From assembly GCA_003367665.1 (NCBI GenBank), contig QKXI01000007.1:186001-250000 (forward strand): a stretch of 64,000 nucleotides of DNA, written 5' to 3'. The position numbers were made by a program, and so were the translations under genes. Source of the DNA: Leifsonia sp. ku-ls. GTDB lineage: Bacteria; Actinomycetota; Actinomycetes; Actinomycetales; Microbacteriaceae. Of the stretch, positions 7,744-16,831 are shown one piece after another; positions within the stretch are counted from its first letter, which is position 1; each line of letters starts with the position of its first letter. The notes beneath the pieces were generated by a model. It was not told the origin of the DNA, ran no database searches, and saw only the letters and a program-made list of their open reading frames with translations.

Positions 7744-8379
7744 ATGGCACGAAGAGGCGCGTACGCGAAAGGCGTCGCGAAGCGCGAAGAGATCCTGGAG
7801 AGCGCCCTCGAGGTGATCGCGCGCGAAGGCTACCGTGGCGCCTCGGTGAAAGAGTTGGCGGAAGCCGTCGGGCTGTCGCAGGCCGGCCTCCTGCACTACT
7901 TCGACTCGAAGGACGAACTGTTCGCCGCGATTCTCCGCAAGCGGGACGAGGTCGACGCCCGCCGCTTCGGCGACCTGGACGCCGACCCCTCGCTGGACCG
8001 CATCCGCGAGGGCTTCGTCGGCATCGTCCGCCACAACGCGGAGGTGCCCGGTCTGGTGCAGCTGTTCTCCCGCCAGGCGGTCGAGGCCGGCGACCCGGAG
8101 CACCCGGCGCACGCCTACTTCGTGGAACGCAGCGCCGCGCTCCGCGCCACGATCGTCGCGGCGATCGAGCGCCGCCAGGAAGAGGGCGGCCTCACCGACG
8201 CCGTCGACCCGGAGACGCTCGCGCGGGTCATCCAGGCGGTGGCGGACGGGATGCAGCTGCAGTGGCTGCAGGACCCGGGCGTGGACATGGCGGCGGCGGT
8301 GGATGCGGTGTTCGTGCTGCTCGGGGTGGAGAAGCAAGTGGGCCCTGCCGGGTTCGAACCGACGACATCCACGGTGTAA
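7744..8379 (+). CDS. TetR/AcrR family transcriptional regulator
   Basis: A 211-aa repressor. The N-terminal TetR helix-turn-helix covers roughly residues 14-60 (EEILESALEVIAREGYRG, VGLSQAGLLHYFDSKDELF), followed by a helical ligand-binding domain. It is divergent from the sugar porter/GH3 operon and probably controls it in response to a glucoside. ATG 7744 lies 6 nt after a -10 like TATCCT, suggesting a leaderless mRNA; no Shine-Dalgarno is present. The last 14 codons (..GPAGFEPTTSTV) are the antisense of tRNA-Val, so the authentic C-terminus of the family has been lost or replaced and the stop lies inside the tRNA gene. Confidence 0.88.
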   Translation: MARRGAYAKGVAKREEILESALEVIAREGYRGASVKELAEAVGLSQAGLLHYFDSKDELFAAILRKRDEVDARRFGDLDADPSLDRIREGFVGIVRHNAEVPGLVQLFSRQAVEAGDPEHPAHAYFVERSAALRATIVAAIERRQEEGGLTDAVDPETLARVIQAVADGMQLQWLQDPGVDMAAAVDAVFVLLGVEKQVGPAGFEPTTSTV

Positions 8380-8411
8380 ACGTGGCGCTCTACCAGCTGA
8401 GCTAAAGGCCC
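8339..8411 (-). tRNA. tRNA-Val (anticodon TAC)
   Basis: Read on the minus strand: acceptor GGGCCTT pairs with AGGGCCC (one G-T wobble), D-arm GCTCAGCTGGTAGAGC, anticodon stem CCACG/CGTGG with loop TTTACAC giving anticodon TAC, T-arm GTCGG-TTCGAAC-CCGGC, discriminator A. CCA is not encoded. The 3' 41 nt overlap the end of the plus-strand tetR gene. Confidence 0.95.
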
Positions 8412-8423
8412 GGGGTGCGCCCC

Positions 8424-8429
8424 AGCCTA
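8424..8429 (-). promoter_or_regulatory. putative -10 of tRNA-Val
   Basis: TAGGCT on the minus strand, 12 nt before the tRNA 5' end and just past the stop of the peroxiredoxin gene. It is the same hexamer used upstream of the peroxiredoxin gene and near aceE. No clear -35 was found. Confidence 0.45.
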
Positions 8430-8439
8430 GTGGACGCGC

Positions 8440-8910
8440 TCAGACGTGCGCCGGAAGCCGGTCGAGCGCCGCGCGGTACGACTCGATCGAGCGGGCCTCG
8501 CCGGGGGCGGTGATGAACGAGGCGCGGATGATGCCGCGCTCGTCGACGAGGAAGGTGGCGCGGTTCGCGAAGCCCTTGTCGGGCAGGAAGACGCCGTACT
8601 CCTTGGCGATCTCGCCGTGCGGCCAGAAGTCGGCGAGCAGCGAGAAGGAGTAGCCCTCCTGCTCCGCCCAGGCGCGCAGCGTGTACTTGGAGTCGACCGA
8701 GATCGCCAGCAGCTCGACGCGGTGGTCCTCGAACAGGGACAGGTTGTCGCGCAGCGCGCACAGCTCGCCGGTGCAGGTTCCCGAGTACGCCAGGGGGAAG
8801 AAGACGAGCGCCACCGCCTTGCGGCCGCGGAAGTCGCTCAGTCGCACGCTCTCGCCGTACTGGTTGAGCAGCTCGAAGTCGGGAGCCTGGGTGTCGTTCT
8901 CGAGGGCCAT
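8440..8910 (-). CDS. peroxiredoxin (AhpE/BCP-like)
   Basis: A 156-aa thioredoxin-fold peroxidase. It starts MALENDTQAPDFELLNQYGE; the active-site segment FPLAYSGTCTGEL fits PxxxSxxC, with peroxidatic C46 and a second Cys at 51 (CxxxxC) as in BCP/PrxQ enzymes, which would make it an atypical two-Cys form. It reduces hydrogen and organic peroxides in the cytoplasm using thioredoxin-like donors. ATG 8910 follows AAAGGACG. A long misleading frame continues upstream, but the Shine-Dalgarno and family length place the start here. Its promoter is the best defined in the window. Confidence 0.88.
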   Translation of the reverse strand: MALENDTQAPDFELLNQYGESVRLSDFRGRKAVALVFFPLAYSGTCTGELCALRDNLSLFEDHRVELLAISVDSKYTLRAWAEQEGYSFSLLADFWPHGEIAKEYGVFLPDKGFANRATFLVDERGIIRASFITAPGEARSIESYRAALDRLPAHV

Positions 8911-8963
8911 CGGTCGTCCTTTCACGCCCGCGCGACGTGGCTCGCTCGCGGGCACGAGCACAC

Positions 8964-8992
8964 AGCCTAGACCCGACCCCGGCGAGAGCCAA
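8964..8992 (-). promoter_or_regulatory. promoter of the peroxiredoxin gene
   Basis: On the minus strand: TTGGCT, a 17-nt spacer, TAGGCT, ending 53 nt before the ATG. Both hexamers match actinobacterial housekeeping sigma promoters well. Confidence 0.6.
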
Positions 8993-9023
8993 GCGGCGGT
9001 CAGCACGACCCGCGGAGTGCGGC

Positions 9024-9029
9024 TAGGCT
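9024..9029 (+). promoter_or_regulatory. putative -10 of aceE
   Basis: TAGGCT, about 80 nt before the GTG start of aceE. No good -35 lies 16-18 nt upstream, so an activator may be needed or the real promoter may be elsewhere. Confidence 0.35.
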
Positions 9030-9111
9030 GAAGGATGGTGTCCGCGCTTGTCGAGAACCGACAGCCCTGCGGCACGTCCACGATCCATCCGACACAAGAA
9101 AGAGGTCGAGG

Positions 9112-11838
9112 GTGACTGTAAACGACCAGGACCCGTACTCGGTGAACAACATCGACTCGGACCCGGAGGAGACCGCCGAGTGGCGCGAATCCCTCGACCA
9201 ACTGGTTGCGGCCCATGGCCATGAGCGCGCTCGCGAGATCATGCTCAGCCTGCTGAAGCGCTCCTCCGAGCTGCACCTCGGCGTCCCGATGGTCCCGACG
9301 ACGGACTACATCAACACCATCTCCGCGGAGGACGAGGGCGAGTTCCCGGGCGACGAGGAGATCGAGCGCCGCTACCGCGCGTGGATCCGGTGGAACGCCG
9401 CCGTCATGGTGCACCGCGCGCAGCGCCCCGGCATCGCCGTCGGCGGCCACCTGTCCAGCTACGCCTCCAGCGCGACGCTGTTCGAGGTCGGCTTCAACCA
9501 CTTCTTCCGCGGCCAGGACCACCCGGGCGGCGGCGACCAGGTCTTCTTCCAGGGCCACGCCTCCCCCGGCGTCTACGCCCGCGCCTTCCTCGAGGGCCGA
9601 CTCAGCGCCGACCAGCTCGACGGCTTCCGCCAGGAGAAGTCGCACGCCGGCGGCGGTCTGTCGTCGTACCCGCACCCGCGGCTCATGCCCGAGTTCTGGC
9701 AGTTCCCGACCGTGTCGATGGGTCTCGGCCCGATCAACGCGATCTACCAGGCGCAGCTCAACAAGTACCTCACCAACCGCGGCATCAAGGACGCCTCCGA
9801 CCAGCACGTCTGGGCGTTCCTCGGCGACGGCGAGATGGACGAGGTGGAGTCGCGCGGCCAGCTCCAGGTCGCGGCGAACGAGAAGCTCGACAACCTGACC
9901 TTCGTCATCAACGCCAACCTGCAGCGGCTCGACGGGCCGGTGCGCGGAAACGGCAAGATCATCCAGGAGCTGGAGAGCTACTTCCGCGGCGCCGGCTGGA
10001 ACGTCATCAAGGTCATCTGGGGCCGGGAGTGGGACGACCTGCTCGCCCGCGACACCGACGGCGCCCTGGTCAACCTGATGAACCAGACGCCCGACGGCGA
10101 CTACCAGACCTACAAGACCGAGAACGGCGCGTACGTCCGCGAGAACTTCTTCGGGCGCGACCCGCGCACGCTGGAGCTCGTCAAGGACTACACCGACGAC
10201 CAGGTGTGGGGCCTCAAGCGCGGCGGCCACGACTACCGCAAGGTGTACGCGGCCTTCAAGGCGGCCGTCGAGCACAAGGGCCAGCCGACCGTCATCATCG
10301 CCAAGACCATCAAGGGCTACGGGCTCGGCCCGTCGTTCGAGGGCCGCAACGCGACCCACCAGATGAAGAAGATGACCCTCGACAACCTGAAGGCGTTCCG
10401 CGACGCCATGCGCATCCCGGTGTCGGACGCGCAGCTCGAGGAGAACCCGTACCTCCCGCCGTACTACAACCCCGGCGCCGAGGACCCGACCATCCAGTAC
10501 CTGCACGAGCGCCGCCGGCACCTCGGCGGCTACGTGCCGGAGCGCCGGGCGAAGTACACCCAGCTTACCCTCCCCGAGGACTCGGCGTACGCGATCGCGA
10601 AGAAAGGCTCCGGGACGCAGGAGGTCGCCACGACGATGGCGTTCGTCCGCCTGCTGAAGGACCTGCTGCGGTCGAAGGACTTCGGCCACCGCATCGTGCC
10701 GATCATCCCGGACGAGGCGCGCACCTTCGGCATGGACGCGTTCTTCCCGAACGCGAAGATCTACAACCCGAACGGCCAGCACTACACGTCGGTCGACCGC
10801 GAGCTGCTCCTGGCCTACAAGGAGAGCCCGCAGGGCCAGATCATCCACGTCGGCATCAACGAGGCGGGCGCGGTCGCCGCGTTCACCAACGTCGGCACCT
10901 CGTACTCGACGCAGGGCGAGCCGCTCATCCCGGTCTACGTCTTCTACTCGATGTTCGGCTTCCAGCGCACGGGCGACGCCCTGTGGGCGGCGGGCGACCA
11001 GATGGCCCGCGGCTTCCTCATCGGCGCCACGGCCGGCCGCACCACGCTGACCGGCGAGGGCCTGCAGCACGCCGACGGGCACTCCCCGCTGCTGGCCTCC
11101 ACGAACCCGGCGGTCGTCTCGTACGACCCGGCGTACGGCTACGAGATCGGCCACATCGTGCGCGCGGGCCTGGAGCGGATGTACGGCGGCAACCACCCCG
11201 ACCCGAACGTCATGTACTACCTCACGGTGTACAACGAGCCGATCGTGCAGCCGGCGGAGCCGGAGGGCGTGGACGTGGACGGCATCGTCCGCGGCATCCA
11301 CCTGCTCCACGGCGGTCAGGAGCAGGGCCCGAAGGCCCAGCTGCTCGCCTCCGGCGTCTCGGTGCCGTGGGCGCTCGAGGCCCAGCAACTGCTGGCGCAG
11401 GACTGGGGCGTGTCGGCCGACGTCTGGAGCGTCACCTCGTGGAGCGAGCTGCGCCGCGACGGTCTGAAGGCGGAGGAGCACAACTTCCTCTACCCGCAGC
11501 AGGAGAAGCAGGTCCCGTATGTGACCCGCAAGCTGCAGGACGCCCAGGGGCCGTTCGTCGCCGTGACCGACTACGAGCACGCCGTCCCGGACCAGATCCG
11601 CCAGTTCGTCCCGGGCGAGTACGCGACCCTCGGCGCCGACGGCTTCGGCTTCTCGGACACCCGCCCGGCGGCGCGCCGGTTCTTCAAGATCGACGGCCCG
11701 TCGATCGTGGTCCGCACCCTCGAGCTGCTCGCGGCTCGCGGCCAGGTGGACCCGAACGCCCCGGCCTGGGCGATCGAGAAGTACCTGCTGCACGACGTCA
11801 ACGCCGGCACCACCGGCTCGGCGGGCGGCGAGGCGTAA
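9112..11838 (+). CDS. aceE: pyruvate dehydrogenase E1 component, homodimeric
   Basis: A 908-aa thiamine-diphosphate enzyme that decarboxylates pyruvate and passes the acetyl group to the E2 lipoyl domain; E2 and E3 are not in the window. The length and single-chain layout match AceE of Gram-negatives and actinobacteria. The ThDP/Mg motif begins GDGEMDE at residue 238 and ends with [18 protein letters not shown] and [14 protein letters not shown] are also typical. The GTG start follows AGAGGTCGAGG. It precedes the PucR-type regulator and FAS-II operon with no gap to speak of, so acetyl-CoA supply and fatty acid synthesis are physically linked. Confidence 0.97.
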   Translation: MTVNDQDPYSVNNIDSDPEETAEWRESLDQLVAAHGHERAREIMLSLLKRSSELHLGVPMVPTTDYINTISAEDEGEFPGDEEIERRYRAWIRWNAAVMVHRAQRPGIAVGGHLSSYASSATLFEVGFNHFFRGQDHPGGGDQVFFQGHASPGVYARAFLEGRLSADQLDGFRQEKSHAGGGLSSYPHPRLMPEFWQFPTVSMGLGPINAIYQAQLNKYLTNRGIKDASDQHVWAFLGDGEMDEVESRGQLQVAANEKLDNLTFVINANLQRLDGPVRGNGKIIQELESYFRGAGWNVIKVIWGREWDDLLARDTDGALVNLMNQTPDGDYQTYKTENGAYVRENFFGRDPRTLELVKDYTDDQVWGLKRGGHDYRKVYAAFKAAVEHKGQPTVIIAKTIKGYGLGPSFEGRNATHQMKKMTLDNLKAFRDAMRIPVSDAQLEENPYLPPYYNPGAEDPTIQYLHERRRHLGGYVPERRAKYTQLTLPEDSAYAIAKKGSGTQEVATTMAFVRLLKDLLRSKDFGHRIVPIIPDEARTFGMDAFFPNAKIYNPNGQHYTSVDRELLLAYKESPQGQIIHVGINEAGAVAAFTNVGTSYSTQGEPLIPVYVFYSMFGFQRTGDALWAAGDQMARGFLIGATAGRTTLTGEGLQHADGHSPLLASTNPAVVSYDPAYGYEIGHIVRAGLERMYGGNHPDPNVMYYLTVYNEPIVQPAEPEGVDVDGIVRGIHLLHGGQEQGPKAQLLASGVSVPWALEAQQLLAQDWGVSADVWSVTSWSELRRDGLKAEEHNFLYPQQEKQVPYVTRKLQDAQGPFVAVTDYEHAVPDQIRQFVPGEYATLGADGFGFSDTRPAARRFFKIDGPSIVVRTLELLAARGQVDPNAPAWAIEKYLLHDVNAGTTGSAGGEA

Positions 11839-11846
11839 CGACCCCC

Positions 11847-13061
11847 GTGGCTGGGAGCTCCGTGGAGAGGACGAAGCCCGAGACGCTCGCGTGGCTGCGC
11901 AAGATCTCGGGCGAGCTGGCCACGACCACGCTCAAGCGGCTCGAGGACACCCTCCCCTGGTACCGCGACATGCCACCGGGCCGACGCAGCGCCGTCGGCC
12001 TGGTGGCCCAGGCGGGCATCTCGTCGTTCATCTCCTGGTACGACGACCCGCGGTCCACGCCGTGGATCGCCGCGGACGTGTTCGGCGCGGCGCCGCGCGA
12101 GCTGCTGCGCAGCGTGAGCCTGCAGCAGACCCTCCAGCTCATCAAGATCACCGTGGAGGTGGTCGAGGAGCGCGTGAAGAGCGCGGGCGGCGAGGACCTG
12201 CGGGAGGCGATCCTGCTCTACTCGCGCGAGATCGCGTTCGCGGCCGCCGACGTCTACGCGCGCGCCGCCGAGGCCCGCGGGCTGTGGGATGCGCGCCTGG
12301 AGGCGCTCGTCGTCGACAGCATCCTGACCGGCGAGTACGACGACGAGCTGCCCAGCCGCATCGCCGCGCTCGGCTGGCACGGGCACGGCGAGGTCAGCGT
12401 CCTGGTGGGCACGGCCCCGAAGATGCTCGACGTCGACCAGCTGCGCCGGACGGCACGGCACATGTCGGCCGACGTGCTCATCGGCGTGCAGGGCAGCCGG
12501 CTGGTGCTCGTCATCGGCCGCGCCTGGCCGAGCAACAGCACGCCGGAGGACGCGATCGGCCCGGCGCCGGTGGTCTCCTTCATGGAGATCGCGCAGCAGC
12601 TGGAGCCCGGCTTCGGTGCGGGACACCTGGTGCTCGGCCACGAGGTCCCGAGCCTGGTGGACGCCTCCAAGAGCGCCAAGGCGGCGCTGGCCGGCTTCGC
12701 CGTGGCGAAGGCCTGGCGCAACTGCCCGCGACCGGTGCACGCCGACGACCTGCTCCCGGAGCGGGCCCTCGCCGGCGACGGCCTCGCGCGCGCGACCCTG
12801 ATCAGCCGCATCTACCGGCCGCTGCAGGCGTACTCGTCCGAGCTGCTCACCACGCTGTGGTGCTACCTCGACAACGGCCGGTCGCTGGAGGCCACGGCGC
12901 GCGAGCTGTTCGTGCACCCGAACACCGTCCGCTACCGGCTCAAGCGCGTCTCGGAGGTGATCGGCTGGGACGCGACGGGGGCGCGCGAGGCGCTCATCCT
13001 GCAGGCGGCCCTCATCGTCGGGTCGATCAACGAGCCGGACTCGCCGCGGCGCGGCGGGTGA
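11847..13061 (+). CDS. PucR-family regulator, FasR-like
   Basis: About 404 aa. The C-terminal 60 residues are the PucR helix-turn-helix (YLDNGRSLEATARELFVHPN, TVRYRLKRVSEV), and the N-terminal two thirds start with a LPWYRDMPPGRRSAVGLVAQ segment shared with the regulator FasR, which in Streptomyces activates fabD-fabH-acpP-fabF. The position directly upstream of fabD supports the same role. The start is uncertain: GTG 11847, 9 nt after the aceE stop, or GTG 11862 behind GGGAG; both give an intact protein. An inverted repeat right after its stop is a candidate binding site. Confidence 0.8.
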   Translation: MAGSSVERTKPETLAWLRKISGELATTTLKRLEDTLPWYRDMPPGRRSAVGLVAQAGISSFISWYDDPRSTPWIAADVFGAAPRELLRSVSLQQTLQLIKITVEVVEERVKSAGGEDLREAILLYSREIAFAAADVYARAAEARGLWDARLEALVVDSILTGEYDDELPSRIAALGWHGHGEVSVLVGTAPKMLDVDQLRRTARHMSADVLIGVQGSRLVLVIGRAWPSNSTPEDAIGPAPVVSFMEIAQQLEPGFGAGHLVLGHEVPSLVDASKSAKAALAGFAVAKAWRNCPRPVHADDLLPERALAGDGLARATLISRIYRPLQAYSSELLTTLWCYLDNGRSLEATARELFVHPNTVRYRLKRVSEVIGWDATGAREALILQAALIVGSINEPDSPRRGG

Positions 13062-13062
13062 G

Positions 13063-13080
13063 TTTGTAGACAACCACAAA
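13063..13080. promoter_or_regulatory. inverted repeat upstream of fabD (candidate regulator site)
   Basis: TTTGT, 8 nt, ACAAA, immediately after the regulator stop and about 67 nt before the fabD start. It is A/T-rich against the background. Binding by the FasR-like protein is an inference from position. Confidence 0.4.
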
Positions 13081-13146
13081 GCATCCTCGAATACTTCGTA
13101 CCGAACCGACACATCCGCACGGCGGAAGATTGGCAGACTGGAAACC

Positions 13147-14067
13147 GTGATCGTCATCGTGTGCCCGGGGCAGGGATCCCAGACCCCCGGCTTCCTGGAC
13201 CCCTGGCTCGCCGAGTCCTCGTTCCGCGATCAGCTGACCGGCATCTCCGACGCGGTCGGGATCGACCTCGTCGCACACGGCACCGTGAGCGACGCGGACA
13301 CCATCCGCGACACCGCGGTGGCCCAGCCGCTGATCGTGTCCGCCGGGCTGCTGACCCTGTCGGCCCTGTTCGCCGACGGACGCCGTGAGCGCGTCGGCGG
13401 CATCGCCGGGCACTCGGTCGGCGAGCTGACCGCGGCCGCCGGCGCCGGGGTGCTGAGCGAGACCGACGCGGTCGCGTTCGTGCGCGAGCGCGGCGCGGCG
13501 ATGGCGCGCGCGGCCGCCGAGGTGCAGACCGGGATGAGCGCGGTCATCGGCGCCGACGAGGCCGAGCTGCTCGCCCGTCTGGACGAGCTGGACCTCTCCC
13601 CCGCCAACTACAACGGCGGCGGCCAGATCGTCGTCGCCGGCGCGCTCGACGCGCTGGCCCGGCTGGCGGAGAACCCGCCGGCCCGCGCCCGGGTCATCCC
13701 GCTGCAGGTCGCCGGCGCGTTCCACACGCGCTACATGGCGCCCGCCGTGCCCGCGCTCGAGGCGTTCGCCCAGACCCTCACCACCAACGACCCGACGCTG
13801 CGGCTGTGGACCAACAAGGACGGCTCCGAGGTCACCGACGGCGCCGAGTTCCTGCGGCTGCTCGTCGGCCAGGTCTCCTCCCCTGTGCGCTGGGACCTCG
13901 ACATGAAGGCGTTCGAGGAGGCCGGGGTCACCGGTCTCATCGAGGTCGCGCCCGCCGGCGCGCTCGTCGGGCTGGCGAAGCGCGGCCTCAAGGGCGTGCC
14001 GACGGTCGCCATCAAGACCCCGGACGACCTGCCCGCCGCCTTCGACCTCATCGACCAGGCCGCGTAA
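13147..14067 (+). CDS. fabD: malonyl CoA-acyl carrier protein transacylase
   Basis: A 306-aa enzyme that loads malonyl groups from CoA onto acyl carrier protein for FAS-II. It begins MIVIVCPGQGSQTPGF, has the nucleophile elbow GHSVGE (Ser at about residue 92), and later Q..GAFHTRYM with the catalytic His. GTG 13147 is the only sensible start, with a weak GGAAA just upstream. First gene of fabD-fabH-acpP-fabF; 21 nt separate it from fabH, so co-transcription is expected. Confidence 0.95.
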   Translation: MIVIVCPGQGSQTPGFLDPWLAESSFRDQLTGISDAVGIDLVAHGTVSDADTIRDTAVAQPLIVSAGLLTLSALFADGRRERVGGIAGHSVGELTAAAGAGVLSETDAVAFVRERGAAMARAAAEVQTGMSAVIGADEAELLARLDELDLSPANYNGGGQIVVAGALDALARLAENPPARARVIPLQVAGAFHTRYMAPAVPALEAFAQTLTTNDPTLRLWTNKDGSEVTDGAEFLRLLVGQVSSPVRWDLDMKAFEEAGVTGLIEVAPAGALVGLAKRGLKGVPTVAIKTPDDLPAAFDLIDQAA

Positions 14068-14088
14068 GGCCGCAAGGAGCTCCCGACG

Positions 14089-15093
14089 ATGACCCATCCC
14101 ACCCTGCAGCAGTCGCACGGCCCGCAGTACACGCGCATCCTGTCCATCGGAGCCGCGCGCGGCGACCTGGTGGTGCCGAACGACGACCTGGTCGGCCCGA
14201 TCAACTCCTCCGACGAGTGGATCCGCCAGCGCACCGGCATCGTGACCCGCACGCGGGCCAGCCACGACATCCTCGCGCTCGACCTCGCCACCGAGGCCTC
14301 GAAGGAGGCGATCGCGAAGTCCGGCGTCGACCCGTCGCTCATCGACGCGGTCATCGTCGCCACGATCTCCAACGTGCAGCAGACGCCGTCGCTCGCCGCC
14401 GTGCTGGCCGACCGCGTCGGCTCCAACCCGGCCGCGGCCTACGACATGAACGCCGCGTGCGCCGGCTACACCTACGGCATCGCCCAGGCCGACGCGCTCA
14501 TCCGCACCGGCGTCGCGCACTACGCGCTCGTCGTCGGCGCCGAGAAGCTGTCGGATGTGGTGGACCCCACCGACCGCACCATCTCGTTCCTGCTCGGCGA
14601 CGGCGCGGGCGCGGTCGTCATCGGCCCGAGCGAGTACCCCGGCATCTCCAAGACCGTCTGGGGCTCCGACGGCTCCAAGGCCGACGCGGTGGGCATGGAC
14701 AGCACGCTCACGCAGTTCCGCGACGGCGAGAAGCCGTGGCCGACGCTGCGGCAGGAGGGCCAGACGGTCTTCCGCTGGGCGGTCTGGGAGATGGCGAAGG
14801 TCGCCAAGCGCGCGCTGGACGAGGCCGGTGTGACGCCGGACCAGCTGGCGGCGTTCATCCCCCACCAGGCCAACATGCGCATCGTCGACGAGTTCGCCAA
14901 GCAGCTCAAGCTGCCGGAGACCGTGGCGATCGCCCGCGACATCGAGACGACGGGCAACACCTCCGCCGCCTCCATCCCGCTCGCGACTCACCGACTGCTC
15001 CAGGAACACCCGGAGCTGAGCGGCGGACTGGCGCTGCAGATCGGCTTCGGCGCCGGTCTGGTCTTCGGCGCCCAGGTCGTCGTGCTGCCCTAG
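14089..15093 (+). CDS. fabH: beta-ketoacyl-ACP synthase III
   Basis: A 334-aa KAS III that condenses an acyl-CoA starter with malonyl-ACP, the first elongation step; in Gram-positives with branched lipids the starters are branched-chain acyl-CoAs. The catalytic triad is visible: C124 (DMNAACAGYTYG), H259 (FIPHQANMR) and N290 (TTGNTSAASIP). The ATG follows AAGGAGCTCCCGACG, a strong Shine-Dalgarno. It lies between fabD and acpP. Confidence 0.96.
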   Translation: MTHPTLQQSHGPQYTRILSIGAARGDLVVPNDDLVGPINSSDEWIRQRTGIVTRTRASHDILALDLATEASKEAIAKSGVDPSLIDAVIVATISNVQQTPSLAAVLADRVGSNPAAAYDMNAACAGYTYGIAQADALIRTGVAHYALVVGAEKLSDVVDPTDRTISFLLGDGAGAVVIGPSEYPGISKTVWGSDGSKADAVGMDSTLTQFRDGEKPWPTLRQEGQTVFRWAVWEMAKVAKRALDEAGVTPDQLAAFIPHQANMRIVDEFAKQLKLPETVAIARDIETTGNTSAASIPLATHRLLQEHPELSGGLALQIGFGAGLVFGAQVVVLP

Positions 15094-15138
15094 ACTGTTT
15101 CCCGGTCACAACGACACCCCCCTCAAGGAGAGAAAACC

Positions 15139-15390
15139 ATGGCATTGTCCACCGAAGAAGTTCTTGCCGGCCTGGCCGAGCTCATCAACGACGAGACCGG
15201 CATCGCGACCGACACGGTTGAGCTGGACAAGTCGTTCACCGACGACCTCGACATCGACTCCATCTCGATGATGACCATCGTGGTCAACGCCGAGGACAAG
15301 TTCGACGTCAAGATCCCCGACGAGGAGGTCAAGAACCTCAAGACCGTCGGAGACGCGGTCGAGTTCATCGTCAAGGCGCAGGATGCCTAA
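15139..15390 (+). CDS. acpP: acyl carrier protein
   Basis: An 83-aa acidic four-helix carrier. The phosphopantetheine attachment site is S41 in DDLDIDSISMM, a slight variant of the usual DSL. AAGGAGAGAAAACC precedes the ATG at good spacing. It carries the growing acyl chain between FabD, FabH and FabF. It needs a 4'-phosphopantetheinyl transferase (AcpS), which is not in the window apart from a broken Sfp-type gene at 28 kb. Confidence 0.96.
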   Translation: MALSTEEVLAGLAELINDETGIATDTVELDKSFTDDLDIDSISMMTIVVNAEDKFDVKIPDEEVKNLKTVGDAVEFIVKAQDA

Positions 15391-15495
15391 GGCCGCAGGC
15401 TGAATTCTTCCGCGCGGGCGGCGTGCCCCTGGTCGCCGCCCGCGCGTGCGGAAGCGCTCTGACTTCCGCTTCTCGACACACAGAGAGTTGCCGTT

Positions 15496-16731
15496 ATGAC
15501 CAAGAAGATCGTCGTCACCGGCGTGGGCGCCTCCTCGCCCCTCGGTGGCACCGCCCCCGACAGCTGGGCCGCGCTGCTGGCCGGCGAGTCCGGCGCCCAC
15601 ACCCTCACGCACGACTGGGTCGCCCAGTACGAGCTGCCGGTGACCTTCGCCGCCGAGGCGAAGGTGCGTCCGGAGGAGGTGCTGGAGCGTCCCGTCGCCA
15701 AGCGCCTCGACCCGTCCAGCCAGTTCGCCCTGATCTCCGCGATAGAGGCCTGGGAGGACGCCGGCCGGCCCGACGTCGCCCCGGAGCGCCTCGGCGTCGA
15801 CTACGCCACCGGCATCGGCGGCGTCTGGACCCTGCTGGACGCGTGGGACACCCTGCGCGACCGCGGCCCGCGCCGCGTGCTCCCGATGACCGTGCCGATG
15901 CTGATGCCGAACGCGGCCTCCGCGGCCGTGTCGATGCACTTCGAGGCCCGGGCGTTCGCCCGGACCGTCGCCTCCGCGTGCGCGTCGAGCACCGAGTCCA
16001 TCGTCAACGCGTACGAGCACCTGCAGGCCGGCCTCGCCGACGTGATCATCGCGGGCGGCACCGAGTCGGCCATCCACCCGATCACCGTCGCGGCCTTCTC
16101 CTCGATGCAGGCGCTGTCGCGCCGCAACGACTCCCCGGAGACCGCGTCGCGGCCGTACAGCGTCGACCGTGACGGCTTCGTCATGGGCGAGGGCGCGGCC
16201 AGCCTGGTGCTCGAGACCGAGGAGCACGCGCTCGCCCGCGGCGCCCGCATCTACGCGGAGCTCGCCGGCGGCGGCGTCACCGCCGACTCGTACCACATCA
16301 CCGCCAACGACCCGGAGGGACGCGGCGCCAGCCGCGCCCTGCACCTGGCGCTGTCGCGGGCGGGGGCGTCGCCGGACGACGTCACCCACATCAACGCCCA
16401 CGCGACGAGCACGCCGGTCGGCGATCCGTCGGAGTACGTGGCGCTGCGCGAGGTGTTCGGGGAGCGGGTGCACACCATCCCGGTGTCGGCCACCAAGGCC
16501 TCGACCGGCCACCTGCTCGGTGGGACGGGCGCGCTGGAGGCCGTGTTCACCATCCTCGCGATCCGCGACCGCCAGGCGCCGCCGACGATCAACATCAGCG
16601 AGAGGGACCCGGAGATCCCGCTGCAGGTCGCGGGCACACCGCAGCCGCTGGGCGACGGCCCGCAGCTGGCGGTCAGCAACTCGTTCGGCTTCGGCGGCCA
16701 CAACGCCGTCGCCGCGTTCCGCAGTTACTGA
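15496..16731 (+). CDS. fabF: beta-ketoacyl-ACP synthase II
   Basis: A 411-aa KAS II that performs chain elongation. The Cys-His-His triad is C162 (TVASACASSTESI), H302 (INAHATSTPVGD) and H339 (KASTGHLLGG). It starts MTKKIVVTGVGASSPLG. About 105 nt separate it from acpP, with a GAGAG Shine-Dalgarno. It ends the FAS-II operon and is followed by a strong hairpin terminator. Confidence 0.96.
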   Translation: MTKKIVVTGVGASSPLGGTAPDSWAALLAGESGAHTLTHDWVAQYELPVTFAAEAKVRPEEVLERPVAKRLDPSSQFALISAIEAWEDAGRPDVAPERLGVDYATGIGGVWTLLDAWDTLRDRGPRRVLPMTVPMLMPNAASAAVSMHFEARAFARTVASACASSTESIVNAYEHLQAGLADVIIAGGTESAIHPITVAAFSSMQALSRRNDSPETASRPYSVDRDGFVMGEGAASLVLETEEHALARGARIYAELAGGGVTADSYHITANDPEGRGASRALHLALSRAGASPDDVTHINAHATSTPVGDPSEYVALREVFGERVHTIPVSATKASTGHLLGGTGALEAVFTILAIRDRQAPPTINISERDPEIPLQVAGTPQPLGDGPQLAVSNSFGFGGHNAVAAFRSY

Positions 16732-16748
16732 GCCCGCCGCGCACGGCT

Positions 16749-16779
16749 GAAGGCCCCGGTCGGATCGACCGGGGCCTTC
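16749..16779 (+). terminator. terminator after fabF
   Basis: A 14-bp perfect stem (GAAGGCCCCGGTCG, loop GAT, complement), 17 nt past the fabF stop, ending in TTCTG. It may also serve the convergent DUF3145 gene. Confidence 0.8.
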
Positions 16780-16831
16780 TGCGTGTCACCGCGTACGGGC
16801 GGCCGTGCCTGGCCCGCCGCGGGAAGTGTGC

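Noticed and set aside
8440-11793. A 1117-aa minus-strand frame antisense to aceE
   Set aside because: Only its last 156 codons (the peroxiredoxin) have protein character; the rest is a mirror of aceE codons.
9381-13061. A 1226-aa frame joining an aceE shadow to the regulator
   Set aside because: The part within aceE is Arg/Pro-rich and out of frame; the real regulator starts near 11847.
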